From contig NC_030858.1 in assembly GCF_000208745.1 (NCBI RefSeq), positions 328,597-392,596 on the forward strand: a stretch of 64,000 bases of DNA, given 5' to 3'. This DNA is from Theobroma cacao. Taxonomy: Eukaryota; Streptophyta; Magnoliopsida; Malvales; Malvaceae. Made by a program: the position numbers and the translations under genes. Under the pieces are notes generated by a model. That model was not told where the DNA came from, made no database searches, and saw only the letters and a program-made list of their open reading frames with translations. Shown here one piece after another: positions 24,273 through 37,100 of this stretch. The first letter of the stretch is position 1. The number at the start of each line of letters is the position of its first letter.

Positions 24273-24363
24273 GTATCGACCTTTCCTTTCTATATTTGCT
24301 TGCAATACTCTAACAGCTCGTTCCTTCTCTGGCTGGCGCTGCTACTCCAACTAACCTTGGAAG

Positions 24364-27300
24364 ATGGGCGGCGATAAGGGCATCAGCCTCGACGAGATCA
24401 AAAACGAGTCCGTCGATCTGGTATACTCTTTCTCTCGTCCTCTACATCAATTTCATTTGATGTACATGCAAATCTATATATCGGTTTCCGTTTGTTTTCT
24501 GATCAGATTGTATATAAATCATGTAAATGTTTTTTTGTACGGTACTCTGTTTTGGTATTTCGTTATGGAGTTTACTTTCTCATCGAACCACCGGCGGTTT
24601 TCCGTTTTTCTGGCTAAATGATAAAAGTTCACCATGCGTGTTTCGAACGATGCTTTGCTTCCTTTTCTTTTTTTAAAAGGAGCTTTTGTGAATTTTAGCC
24701 AAACAAAGCGAAAAAAATCATTTTCTCTGTCTTAGAAGATAAAAGTCATGATATATGATTCGAACGATGGTATTGTCGTTTCATTTCTTCCTTTTTTTTC
24801 CCACGCATTTCCTGCATGCCAAACAAGGCATCAACGACTTCTGTTACGATTTGCTTTTCCTTTTATAAAAGCTTATTTTATTTTATTTTCTTTGATTAAT
24901 AGCTTGATTTGTATCTGTTTCTGGTAAGATACATCAATTTCGTCCTCCTCGATACTCCACCATGTGTTTTGATACAATCCTTTTCACACTCTCCGTATCT
25001 CTATTTCCTTCGCTTTTCCCGTTGTCTTTCTCCCAAAGCAAAAAAAAAAAAAAAAGAATTGAGCTAAGATCTGCCAATGAGTGTAACGAACCATTATTTT
25101 CGCCATAAATCTTGCGTTGGTGTGTCACCGATGATTTTGCTACGAAAAGCCAAGCCGAAGTTTCCTACGCTTCTACGCCATAATCCAAGTTCCTTCTCAT
25201 TAGAAGTTTTTAGTTTTTTAAATTTTAGTTCTCCGTTCATTTCTTTTTTTTCATCTTTCCCAAGTTTCTTTCGCTTTTTTGGTATTATTGAGTGACCGAA
25301 TCACATGAAACAAGTGAGTCGACAACGCTAAGCGATTCGCGAATCGCTAACTGAGCGTGGTTGACAAATGGATTTGATAGCAATCCCACCAATTTGGTTA
25401 AATATCATATGCCTTTTGTCAACTACGCGCCTGAATGGCGCGCCACTGACTATTTCTTTTTTCTTTTTTTTATGCTCTGGTCTAACCATTGATGCCGTAT
25501 AATAATTTCCTATATATTAAAAACAAAACATTCCATTTAATAGGTTTACCATATTATAAACTCGACATATGCTTCTCCACTTTTCTCTGGACTTGGATAA
25601 TACCTTTTTATCTTAAAAAAATAAGTATTTCTTTTTTTATTTCTTTTTAATCTTTTCAAAGATTAAGATAAAAATTTTGATTTATAAATGTTTAATATAA
25701 AAAATAAAAAATATATAAAAATAAGAATATTAAATATCTAAAAAATAAATTAACAAAAACAGATAGAGTGCCGAAAAGGGTTTGTACTAGTTTGAAAGGA
25801 CGCACGATGTCATGAGTCGTACAATTCATACTAGTACTAGTACTATTAATTAATTCTTTCAATTGCTGGATGTGGCTGTAAATATCATGGGGACAGAGGC
25901 AATATTTTGGACTCTATTTGTTCGTTTTTGGACCTTTTGGCAATAGTTTGACTTTAACCGGTTATTGTTGGAAATGTGCTAGGTTTTCACATGATCAATG
26001 TGACTCTCTTCACACGAGTTGAGGTTAACCAATAGAAATGTTGGTTTATGAAATACTTTAAAATTTTTTATCTTTGGGTTCTAGAAAAGTAAGTCTGCTA
26101 CTTGGTGTTTCACCATTTACCGCTATGGCGGTATTTTTAGGAGCTCGAGGCCCACCATTAGACACAAAATAAGTTGTCCACTAATTAACCAGGAAATCTT
26201 ATTCCCATCCTTTTGAGGTTCTATTTCCCCAAATCAAATTCTGCTTGTATTTTGGTTTGTTATGTGATTAGATCAGGTTGGTTACTTTGGAAAAGCATCA
26301 ATTCCACATAGCTAGACTAGACGCCACCCTGTGCATGGCTTCTCAGATTCTCTACGAAAAGATATATGCTTAGCTAATCTTAGCTGCAACTCTAAGCTTT
26401 GTGTTGATAAAATTTTCACAAAAAGTAGATTCTTGTGATATTATTATCATTAGTGGTATCTGTAATGATTGGTGGTCACTGGTCACTGGTCACATATGGA
26501 GTTCTTTTTTCTGCTGCACTTGATTTCTCTTCCAGCAAAGCCACACCATTAAAAATTATTAAATTAAAATTGAAAGTAAAGACTCGAATATTCACCAGTT
26601 CATACATGGATGAATGGAATCACAACAGAAATTAACGAGGATACTTAACGAAGCCATTTTCTGCCATTTAAGTTGTCTAAGAATGTGATAATTGCTTACA
26701 GGAACGGATTCCTATTGAGGAAGTCTTCGAGCAGCTGAAATGTACAAGAGCAGGCTTGACTACCGAGGAAGGCGCCAATCGCCTTCAAGTTTTTGGACCA
26801 AACAAACTAGAAGAGAAAAAGGTACAGATCATAACCGTTTACGTATAAGGTTCTAAATTTTCAGCTTGTATATGTTGCGTAATATGGTTTGATACTCCGC
26901 AAACAGGAGAGCAAATTTCTCAAGTTCTTGGGTTTTATGTGGAACCCTTTGTCATGGGTCATGGAAGCTGCTGCTATAATGGCTATTGCCTTGGCAAATG
27001 GTGACGGGAGGCCTCCAGACTGGCAGGACTTCGTTGGTATCATTGTCTTGTTGTTTATCAACTCCACCATCAGTTTTATTGAAGAAAATAATGCTGGTAA
27101 CGCTGCAGCTGCCCTCATGGCTAATCTTGCTCCAAAAACCAAGGTGAAAAATGAAACACTCATCAGCTCAACAATTTGTTGTGTCATCTTTCCGTCCTTT
27201 TCTAGTTGTGATCTCAGCTTGTGGTGCTTGTACCATAATGTAGGTTCTTAGAGATGGTCGATGGAGTGAACAAGAAGCAGCAATTCTGGTGCCAGGGGAC

Positions 27301-30300
27301 ATTATCACTATTAAATTGGGAGACATAGTTCCTGCTGATGCTCGTCTTCTTGAGGGTGATCCTTTGAAGATTGATCAATCTGCACTTACAGGGGAGTCTC
27401 TTCCCGTCACAAAGAATCCATCAGATGAAGTGTTTTCTGGCTCAACGTGTAAACAGGGTGAAATAGAAGCAGTGGTTATTGCAACTGGTGTGCACACCTT
27501 CTTTGGGAAAGCTGCCCACCTAGTGGACAGCACCAATCAAGTTGGGCATTTCCAGAAAGTACTTACTGCCATCGGAAATTTCTGCATTTGCTCAATTGCT
27601 GTTGGAATAGTCGTTGAGATAATAGTCATGTACCCAATACAGCACCGCAAGTACAGGCAGGGAATTGACAATTTACTAGTTCTCTTGATTGGAGGAATCC
27701 CTATTGCTATGCCAACTGTGTTATCTGTCACCATGGCTATTGGTTCTCATAGGCTTTCCCAACAAGGGGCTATCACAAAAAGAATGACAGCCATTGAGGA
27801 AATGGCAGGCATGGATGTTCTCTGCAGTGATAAGACTGGGACCCTGACCCTGAACAAACTTACTGTTGATAGAAACCTAATTGAAGTGTTTGCAAAGGGA
27901 GTCGAAAAAGAGCAAGTTATCCTTTATGCAGCAAGGGCTTCAAGGACTGAAAATCAGGATGCTATTGATACTGCAATTGTAGGAATGCTTGCAGATCCGA
28001 AGGAGGTATTATTTTCTTCTCTCTTTGTTCTTTATATTTAGGATTGGGTCCAAGAATACTTGAGTCATTGTGGATACTGATTGGCCAGGCACGAGCTGGT
28101 ATCAGAGAGATTCACTTCCTACCATTCAACCCTGTAGACAAGAGAACTGCTCTGACCTACATTGATTCTGATGGAAACTGGCATCGTGCTAGCAAAGGTG
28201 CACCAGAGCAGGTAATAATACTTTTTCTCATTATGGAATATCAGTTTTTGAAAAGTTTAGGGACTTGACTTCTGACTTATATGCTTTCAATATTCTGAAA
28301 TAGATCATAACTCTTTGCAATTGCAAAGAAGATGTCAAGAAAAAGGTTCATGCAGTTATTGATAAATTTGCTGAACGTGGACTTCGATCTTTAGGCGTTG
28401 CAAGACAGGTCTGCAAATTAAACTTTTGCATGCTTCATGTTGATTTCGTACGTAAATTGGGGTAATCACATTGTTTAATTTCTATTTCTGCAGGAAGTAC
28501 CTGAGAAAACAAAAGAGGCCCCTGGAGCACCGTGGCAGTTTATTGGTTTGTTGCCACTGTTTGATCCTCCAAGACACGATAGTGCTGAAACCATCAGGAG
28601 AGCTCTAAACCTTGGAGTGAATGTTAAGATGATTACCGGTAAGGATTGTTTAAAAATTGTTTTAATATTGTATATTGGCTGTAATTTCATGATGTAAATT
28701 TTATATTATTTTTCTATTATACCCAGGGGATCAGCTTGCTATTGCCAAAGAAACTGGCAGGAGGCTTGGAATGGGAACAAACATGTACCCTTCTTCTTCC
28801 TTGCTGGGCCAAGACAAGGACGCTTCCATTGCTGCCCTCCCTATTGATGAATTGATTGAGAAGGCCGATGGATTTGCAGGAGTATTTCCAGGTGTGTTCA
28901 GTTGTAAAATATCTTCTTAAATATGTGATATTCTGGAAATTATTAATATTTTTGTTATTTTAAGAACTTTGTTGATAATTAAGATGACATGTTGGCAGCA
29001 TCCATATTTTTGCCTTTTTTTTTTTAAAAAAAAAAAGAGTTCTGTGTAACACTTGTCACTGGTCATCATGCACAATATTACATAACATACTAGATTTCCA
29101 TGCACGTTCGATATTTTTAGGTCGATTTGATAGCATTATTAAATTTCTTTTGATCTAATTCTAAGGTTTTCTTTTTTTCCTAACAATTCCTTTTCATGTC
29201 AATGATAGAGCACAAATATGAAATTGTTAAGAGGCTACAGGAGAGGAAACATATTTGTGGCATGACAGGAGATGGTGTCAACGATGCCCCTGCTTTAAAG
29301 AAGGCAGACATTGGAATTGCTGTGGCTGATGCTACAGATGCCGCTCGAAGTGCCTCAGACATTGTACTTACTGAACCTGGGCTAAGTGTCATTATAAGTG
29401 CAGTGCTGACCAGCAGGGCTATTTTCCAAAGGATGAAGAACTACACGGTTAGTCATATCATAGCTTACTTTCGTTTGCATTTTTCCGACCATTATTCAAC
29501 AGTGCAAGTATTTGTAACCTTTTCACTTATTCCCTTTCAACTTTGTAGATCTATGCAGTTTCGATCACCATTCGTATTGTGGTAAGCATATCAAGACCTG
29601 TTGAGACTTTTGACACTTACAATGCTAAATAGTTTTACAGATGGATTAAGTTTTTTCATTTTCATTTTGGCAGTTTGGCTTCATGTTTATTGCCTTGATA
29701 TGGAAGTTTGACTTCGCACCCTTCATGGTTCTAATTATTGCCATCCTCAATGATGGTGAGATGATCTTTATCAGACTGTTACATCAATTCTAACTTATTG
29801 TACAAGTCACCAGGACCGACCCACCATGGTATTGAATCTGATTTATTTCGTCATCCCATCTATAGGTACAATCATGACAATTTCCAAGGACAGAGTAAAG
29901 CCATCTCCCCAGCCAGACAGCTGGAAACTCAAGGAGATTTTCTGTACTGGCATTGTGCTTGGAGGTTACTTGGCACTAATGACCGTGTTATTCTTCTGGG
30001 CAATGCATGACACTGATTTCTTCACAGTAAGAATAGCTGTTGTTATGTCCCATTGATTATATTATTTTGGTGAGGTTTCTTGTAGTTTTGCTAAGGTTTC
30101 CTTCTCCAAATATTTCAGGACAAGTTTAGTGTTAGATCACTGAGGGGTAATGATAAAGAGATGATGGCAGCTTTATACCTTCAAGTTAGTATTGTGAGCC
30201 AGGCCCTCATTTTTGTCACACGGTCCCGCAGCTGGTCCTACGTTGAACGTCCCGGACTTCTACTAGTCAGTGCTTTTGTAATTGCTCAGCTGGTAAGAAA

Positions 30301-31063
30301 ATTTAACTAATCCTTTTTAAGATTCCATTCCATTTCGAAAATCTGTTTCCTGTCAAGATTGTGGTTGGTTTTTATTGTGTAATTATCATAACAAACCCAA
30401 TTATGTTTGGCAGGTGGCCACTTTGATAGCTGTCTATGCAAATTGGGGTTTCGCAAGGATTAAAGGTATGGGATGGGGATGGGCTGGTGTAATCTGGCTT
30501 TACAGTGTGGTGACTTTTGTCCCACTTGATCTTATCAAATTTGCAACCCGATACGTTCTTAGTGGAAAAGCTTGGGATAACCTTTTGGAGAACAAGGTAC
30601 GATTTGCATTGCTCTGTTTCAATCGCTTCAGCTTTGCGCTGTTTCTGATTTGATTGCTCTTACTCTGTTCTTGGAATTCCAGACTGCCTTCACCACAAAG
30701 AAAGATTATGGAAAAGAAGAAAGAGAAGCACAATGGGCAGCTGCACAGAGAACTCTGCACGGTCTTCAACCACCTGAAACTTCAAACATTTTCAGTGAAA
30801 GGAGCAGTTACAGGGAACTTTCAGAGATTGCAGAGCAGGCCAAGCGCAGGGCTGAGGTTGCAAGGTGAGTGGAGCTGAATTCTGGACCGACTTCATCATT
30901 TACATTTGCTTGCAAAGAAAAACATAATGGATATTGATGATGATTTTGTGTATGCATTGTGTGCAGGCTGAGGGAGCTGAATACACTGAAGGGGCACGTG
31001 GAATCAGTTGTTAAGCTGAAGGGACTTGATATCGATACGATTCAGCAGCATTACACGGTTTAA
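24364..31063 (+). CDS. Plasma-membrane H+-ATPase (P3A-type proton pump)
   Basis: Sixteen coding exons join in frame: 24364-24420, 26702-26821, 26907-27143, 27244-28005, 28089-28211, 28304-28408, 28494-28638, 28727-28891, 29209-29447, 29549-29581, 29674-29755, 29866-30026, 30119-30292, 30414-30596, 30683-30864 and 30967-31063. They encode 954 residues, the standard size. Visible motifs are TGES in the actuator domain (about residue 187), the phosphorylated D334 in [20 protein letters not shown] in the P domain, and [13 protein letters not shown]. The C-terminal autoinhibitory domain ends HYTV; T953 is the penultimate Thr whose phosphorylation recruits 14-3-3 proteins in this family. The pump exports H+ at the plasma membrane, energising nutrient uptake and cell expansion. 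The C-terminal wording [18 protein letters not shown] fits the AHA1/2/3/5-NpPMA4 group, although [14 protein letters not shown] resembles AHA4/11, so the subgroup is left open. Intron 1 is 2.28 kb and splits the gene after codon 19. All catalytic residues are intact. Confidence 0.97.
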
Positions 31064-31815
31064 AAGAGGGATTTGGAACAAAAGAAGCATAGAACCAGGA
31101 TGATCTTTCCCTTCAGAAAAGCAAAAACAAAAATATTATAATGACGAACAAGGCCTAAAGTGAAGAAGAAACCTACGACGACCAATGTTAAGGAGATACT
31201 TACTAGTTATAGAAATAGGCGCATTTTCCTTTTACTAAATGTTGCGATTTTAGTGTCATTGTCACTCTTCTCTTTTTTTGAATGAACAAGGTAAGGAACT
31301 GTTGTCCTTTTTTTAACAGCAAAAAAAAAAAAAAAAAGAAAAGAAAAAAATAACACCGCCTTTCATGGCTGCTGCTTACCCACTTTCTTTTCTTTTCTTT
31401 TTCTGGTCTTCCCGTTACTACATCGTAAGTACTTGGTTCTTTCCATGCGGATGAACCTTTTGAGTTTCAAAATGCAAATGTCACGTGATTATTACCTTTT
31501 GCGCAATGTCGGTGGTTAGTGCGATTTAATACGTGGCCAATACAAGGGATTTAAAATAAGAAATGAAACCATGAACCCTAAACAACACAACGAAATGCTT
31601 GTTCTTTGTTTTTTGGCATTTTATCTTTCATCTTCATTTTTTCCCTTTAACATCTCCAAAGGTCGAGCACAATTATAATATAGACATGTTGAGTTGAGGA
31701 TTTTTGTCCCATAGAAACCTGGTTTTGTTTCTCACTCCATCTTTATCATCAAGAGATGCTTTAGAACATGAAAAACAAAGGAGAAGAAAAATGTTGCAAA
31801 AACAAGTTGGATAAT
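31064..31815. other. Convergent 3' flanks of the H+-ATPase (+) and peroxidase (-) genes
   Basis: The left part is the H+-ATPase 3' UTR, with an A-rich tract at about 31320-31350. The right part is the peroxidase 3' flank. No gene is supported in between. Confidence 0.6.
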
Positions 31816-33148
31816 CTAGTTCACAAGAGCGCAATCATGCCTGATCTCACCCTGTTTGCCCGTCCTGACCCCTACCCTTCCAAGCTTGGTTATCGCAGCA
31901 ACAAAAGCCTCTTCAAAGGCCGTGTTGTTGGAAGCAAAAACGTTGACAATATTCCTCGACATTGCATCAGTGAACAAAGCCTGATCAGAGGTGAAAAGTC
32001 CCTTCCCTTGTTGAAGGTTCTTGTAGTACATATTATCGAACGTTCCGGGCGTGCCTGGGTCCATCTCAATGGCCACCCTGGGGTCTACATTTCTCGGGCA
32101 CATTTGCCTGAGCAGCCTTGCGTATTCTAGATTAAGCGTAGGATCAATTCTGCTCTTGCTTTTGAAGTTGTAAAGTCGTCTGGAGAACCGGCTGCAGTGT
32201 GAGAACCCGATTGTATGTGCTCCTAAATACAGATTACAACATTGCCTATTTGTCTTAGTCATCAAAACCTTGTTAAAGAAAAATGTTGGCTTTTCTGAGG
32301 ACATTTACATGCGAGAAATCTGAAATTTTCCTCATCCTGCTGAACTACAAGTACCTGACAGGGCAACCAGATCCGTGACAGTGAGACCATGAGGGGCGAA
32401 CATGGCCTTGAGCTTGTCTAATTTGAAATCCGGACCAGGGAGATGATGCCGCACGCTGGCTTTCCTAGAGATCCTACCATCAAGTCTTCCCAATTCTACT
32501 GCATAAGATGGGCCTCCTGTCTGCACCAGAAAACGTTACTACTAGAAAGCAGAGATCAACTGACCTGCTAGCAGCTTTCAACATACGTATAGTAAGCAGG
32601 TTTTGCATGAGAAATTATTTATCAAGTCTTAGGTTTTGTACCAAAGCTATGACGTCCCTCGTAGCCATGGCTAAGATGTCAGCACATGAAACTTTGTTTC
32701 TGCACTCAGGCACACTGTCAACAGCGGCCTTGGCTTTGATCACAGTGTCAAATCCATCCCCAGCTAAGGAAAGATTATCCGGATTATCCTTCTCTGCCGT
32801 GTTGTTCCATGAAGCTAGCATCACTGAAGCATCACAGCCCTGCACAAACATAGAACTATAATCATGTAACGGCTATCTGAGTATTGAAGAAAGCAAAACC
32901 ACCAACCGTGAAATGCATGTATAACATAGGATATGGTGACAAACCCGGACGAAACAATCATGGAAGAATAGTCTAAGAGTTGCTGGAGCTGTAACGAATG
33001 TCTGCTGGAACTTGTGTGTAACGGCAGACCTGACGATTGATTCAGCATGAGGGCAAGAGTTCTGATAATAATCAACTCGAAGTCGAGCATGGCTTGGAGT
33101 AAGGAGGAAGAAGAGGAAAATTGGAAAAAAGGGTCTTAGAGAATCCAT
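31816..33148 (-). CDS. Class III secretory peroxidase
   Basis: Four exons on the minus strand, 32945-33148, 32642-32839, 32355-32520 and 31816-32222, give 324 residues in the classical four-exon, three-intron layout of plant class III peroxidases. A hydrophobic signal peptide ([15 protein letters not shown]) precedes the mature start near [15 protein letters not shown]. The distal haem site LRLFFHDCF with its catalytic Arg and His is present, as is the proximal haem-ligand His in [12 protein letters not shown]. The eight cysteines of the four disulfides are present, and WNNT offers an N-glycosylation site. The protein ends HDCALVN without a vacuolar extension, so apoplastic secretion is expected. 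The family oxidises phenolics with H2O2 in lignification, wall cross-linking and defence. Wording such as [15 protein letters not shown] and [18 protein letters not shown] places it near the Arabidopsis PRX16/45/50/51/55/73 group, which I give from memory; the exact orthologue is not assigned. It is an intact gene. Confidence 0.95.
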
Positions 33149-34133
33149 TGTTTCAAACTTCAGTGGAGTTGTTTTTCCATTTGATCTCGATCTGGGATGT
33201 TAATATATTGCAAAAGTGGATTGAATGTGAGGCTGGTTCTTCCTTTCAAGAATCTTAACAGGACTGGAAGAAGACTTAAGAGAAGGGTTTAAACAAAAAG
33301 AAGCAAGATTGCAAAACTAAGATATGGAGAAGGGAGGAGGAAAAAAGTGGTACGCTTTAGGTGCAGGTAGGCTCGGACAAAGACACCCTGGCGTTTGAGA
33401 ATTGGAAATTTGCCTTTTGCCGGACAGTGTAGTGGGATCTCACTGCCTTTCCAACGGAAATGCACATTCCATTTCCATTTGTTCTCACTTTGTGAGTTTA
33501 TTATACTTTATTCTCAGTTTCTGTTTTGTTCGGAATTTTCGTATCTTACCCAAAAAGAGGGTAGATACGGGATAGGATATACTTTTCACTACCTTATAAT
33601 ACAATAAGATATACTATTCAATCTTTAAAGTAACCTTTTGATACACGATACATTATTGATATATAAAGGCAAATTCTTGAGACTTTAGTCTATTTTCTAA
33701 TGGTTTCTCCTGTTCAAGTGGCACTCACATGGCCATGGCCATGGCCACCACCAAATTTATACGTATATCGCGAGTCGTCTCGTGTGGTTTCTTTGATATA
33801 CTTGAAGAATAATTCTACAAATAAAAGCATAAACAATGTGGTTTAACTATGTGTACCACAATTTGCTCATCACTTTTGGGCTCAATCAATTGTTTCCAAT
33901 CCTAAAGAGATTAATACAAATATAACTGCAAAAGAACAAAAACTTGAAAAAGAACCACAAAAGGGAGAGAAAAGAAGGGTTTTAAGGTTGGGGAATGTTC
34001 CTATACAAAACCAACAGTACCCCAATCATTCACAATCCATGCCAATATACAACCATGCTCCAATATATATGTATATATAGCTTTGTACACACTGAAACTT
34101 CTGAACAAGGAAGCAAAGAGCTAACTCGGGCTC
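33149..34133. promoter_or_regulatory. Peroxidase promoter and CENP-O-like 3' flank
   Basis: Bases just right of 33148 are the peroxidase leader and promoter; a TATA-like ATATATTAAC (minus strand) lies near 33199-33208. The remainder is AT-rich spacer and the 3' UTR side of the CENP-O-like gene. No other gene is supported. Confidence 0.5.
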
Positions 34134-37100
34134 CTAAGCTGAGATAATTTGCTGCAGGGCTTGTGGTAGATTCAACACAATCTCTGCATATGCTGACATA
34201 AAGAAGTATGAACCAAACCATGGTAAGAGGGAGAAAAAAAGGTGAAAACTAATGAAAATCAATTATAAGTTAGTAACCGTGTGACAGCAAAGTGAAATGA
34301 GAGCTGCTTTTTAGGTTCAAATAATATTGCAATCAGCAGAAAGATTTTCACCAAATTTGAATACAAAACAAATTCAGCAACAACTAATTGCACATGTCTC
34401 TTGGACACTATAATTTCCAGAAAATAAGTGTTGAATGGAAAAAAATACATAGTTGACTGAAACAAACACTAGATTCTGGTAGCCTTTCGTCTCAACCACA
34501 TCATTTAACCATATATGGATAACATCAAAAGCACATTAATATTCCAAATTAAACCAGATGCAGCCGAAAAAAAAACAAGTCTCAGAAGCCTCCCTCCCTC
34601 CCACTCAGTAAAAAAAGTAAAAATTTCTAAACAAGTAATACCAAAATGCATCTTTCACAGAAACATCTTCTAACAGGAAAAGAGAAGGCAATACCTTCCG
34701 GTAAGCTCATGGTTCTCAAGGCATCCTCTGCATAAGACAAACGAGATGGAACAGCTTGGGAACTCATTGCTCCATTTTCTTTCCTGCTCAAAATAGCTGA
34801 GCTTGTATGACTTTTCTTGAACTGATGCATTGGCCATGCTAGAACTCTTACTCGAGTTGGAAGTACAGAAACAAGATCTGCATATCTAAGACTGATTGTT
34901 ACTTTGCTGCATCGAATAAAAACATAACAATCCCATCAATGCCAAGAAAAACATAATAATAATTAATTAAAATTTAATACCGTTTAAGATAAATATTTAG
35001 CCTTATAATGAACACTATTCTAACACAGTTAAAAAAAGTGGATGCAATATTCAATTTTCACTTCACAAAATATTAGAAAATAAAGACAGAACCAAAGTAT
35101 CTACAGGAAAACTCAATCTACAACAAGAGAACTTAAAATGAGGTTTAGAAACCAAAATATCCCATTAGAGAGACCCTCCTTAGACAATTAATATATTTAA
35201 AGACTTTCATTAGTATAAAACAAACTGAAGCCTGAAAAAAGGAAGAAAGCAGAACCTTCCCTACATATAAACTACTTATATGTCTATAATAACAATTCCA
35301 GATACTCCATAAAGTGCAAAGTGGACCAACCAATCAGAATCATCTAGTACAAATTCAATCATGTGGTATGGAAGGCTATGATACAGCTCTCCTATTTGAT
35401 TTCCATACAATTCCTTAATAAGCCGAACCTGCATTAGGGAGAAGGGGGAGGGAAAGAAATTTAATTAGCACCCCTTACTAATCAACAAAAAAAAAAAAAT
35501 CAGTGGAACATAAACAGAAAGTTTGGATTGAGGCATCATACAAGATAAGCAACAGTGGAAGCAAACAAGTGCTTCAAGAAAGAAAAAATTGCCTAAACAA
35601 GAGAAATGCTGGTTTTGGATAATAAAATATCATTTCATATGACAGCAACATTATTACCTGCTCCCGTCTGTCCACATAAGCCTGCAATAAATCTCCAATA
35701 TGATCTATAAATCTCTGAAAGCAGATAGATAAAGAAAACTATTAAGAACAGATCTAATATCATGGTCTTATCAAATAAAAACCAGATAAGCAACCAAGTT
35801 ACCATAGCATTAGAAGAAAGAAGATCATTTTCTGCTTCTCGTATTGGCAGGAAGAAAGGAATTGTGTGTTCAATGACAGTCATCTTTTCAAGAAATGACT
35901 TGCTTTCAAGCACACAATGGTACAGCTCACAAGGTTCCCCTACAAAATTACAGAAACAAGAATTGTAAAAAATTACAGAAACAAGAATTGTAAGAGTAAC
36001 TCCAATGACATTGATAAGGGATTCTAGGCATCTATTTTAGAAGACAAAAAACTTCAAAAAAAGAAAAGACAAGGTTGAACCAACTTCCAACTTCTCTTAA
36101 AAAATTTACATCTTTAAATCAAAATGCAACATGACAGGATATGTCTCAGCCCCTTAAGCCTTTGTAAGACCATGATTGTTGAAGTAATACTTTTTTTACA
36201 TGCCATATAAGCAATACTAATAATCAAATGATAAAACTTCTATAGTAATACCTGCAAAAGATGTCTCATATAATATGCCAATTCTTGTCCCTTCCAAACA
36301 GCATATCACCTGTTTACAAACAAATCTGAGCTACCATGAAATGACTTCACAAATAAAACAATAATAAAGCACACATATAAAACAGTTGAAGCTGAAATAT
36401 TGATCACCTGTCTAAAGCACATTCAAAATAAATTTACTAATAGTGACTTGTACTCTGTCTAAAGCAGACCTGCCTAATTATGACTAAAGAAAATTTTCTT
36501 TTCCTCACTCCCATACTCTACAACTCTACCAAAATTGCAAGCACTTTTCTTATGAAACTTTTATTCCTATCTCAGAAACTGTTAGAAAACTGCTCCATCT
36601 TCCCTCATCTTTGAGTAACCCTTGATGATATTGAACTCAATCACCTTTCGAAATCAACTTTGCATTTTAAAAGGCTGATGTCAGTATCAGTTAAAATCTC
36701 TAGAAACTGGAGAAAAAGAACATTGTAAAAAGTGTTCTTAACATATTTTTTTACCTTGCTACCAATTCTATAAGTAATCTTTTCCTCGAAATGAGTTGGC
36801 ATGTTGTTTTTGTCCCCAGACGTTGCCTTTCTGTCAGCCTCCATGTGAACCTGATAAAAAAGTAGATAAGTTATCATCTAGACAACTTTATCAAGAGCAA
36901 AGAGTAGAAAACATTATTATGAATAGCATGATTCACTTAACCAAGAAAAATTATTCAACATCAGACACTGCCTCAATCATCAAATTCCAACTCAAACAGC
37001 CAAAATAGAACAAGAAATACAATTACTTTGAAGTGTTCGGCAAAGCCATACCCGCTCTCTTATTGTAGCTAATAGCCCGTCATTCCACTGTTCACCATCT

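Larger units (their letters stand above)
17043..24363. other. 7.3 kb gene-poor interval between CSN5 and the H+-ATPase gene
   Basis: No protein-coding gene is supported on either strand. The first about 250 bases are CSN5 3' UTR. The stretch 17300-20530 is less AT-rich than what follows and could be transcribed, but no ORF or hairpin is convincing. From about 20543 the sequence turns AT-rich, beginning with TAGGGGTGAGTAAC followed by ATCGAATTTAATCGAATT words, which resembles one end of a decayed hAT-type MITE. A GC-richer island lies at 22460-22930 and a palindrome/G-box cluster at 22948-22987. A short CA/TA repeat lies near 23480-23505. The last 300 bases are the H+-ATPase promoter and leader. 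Confidence 0.55.
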
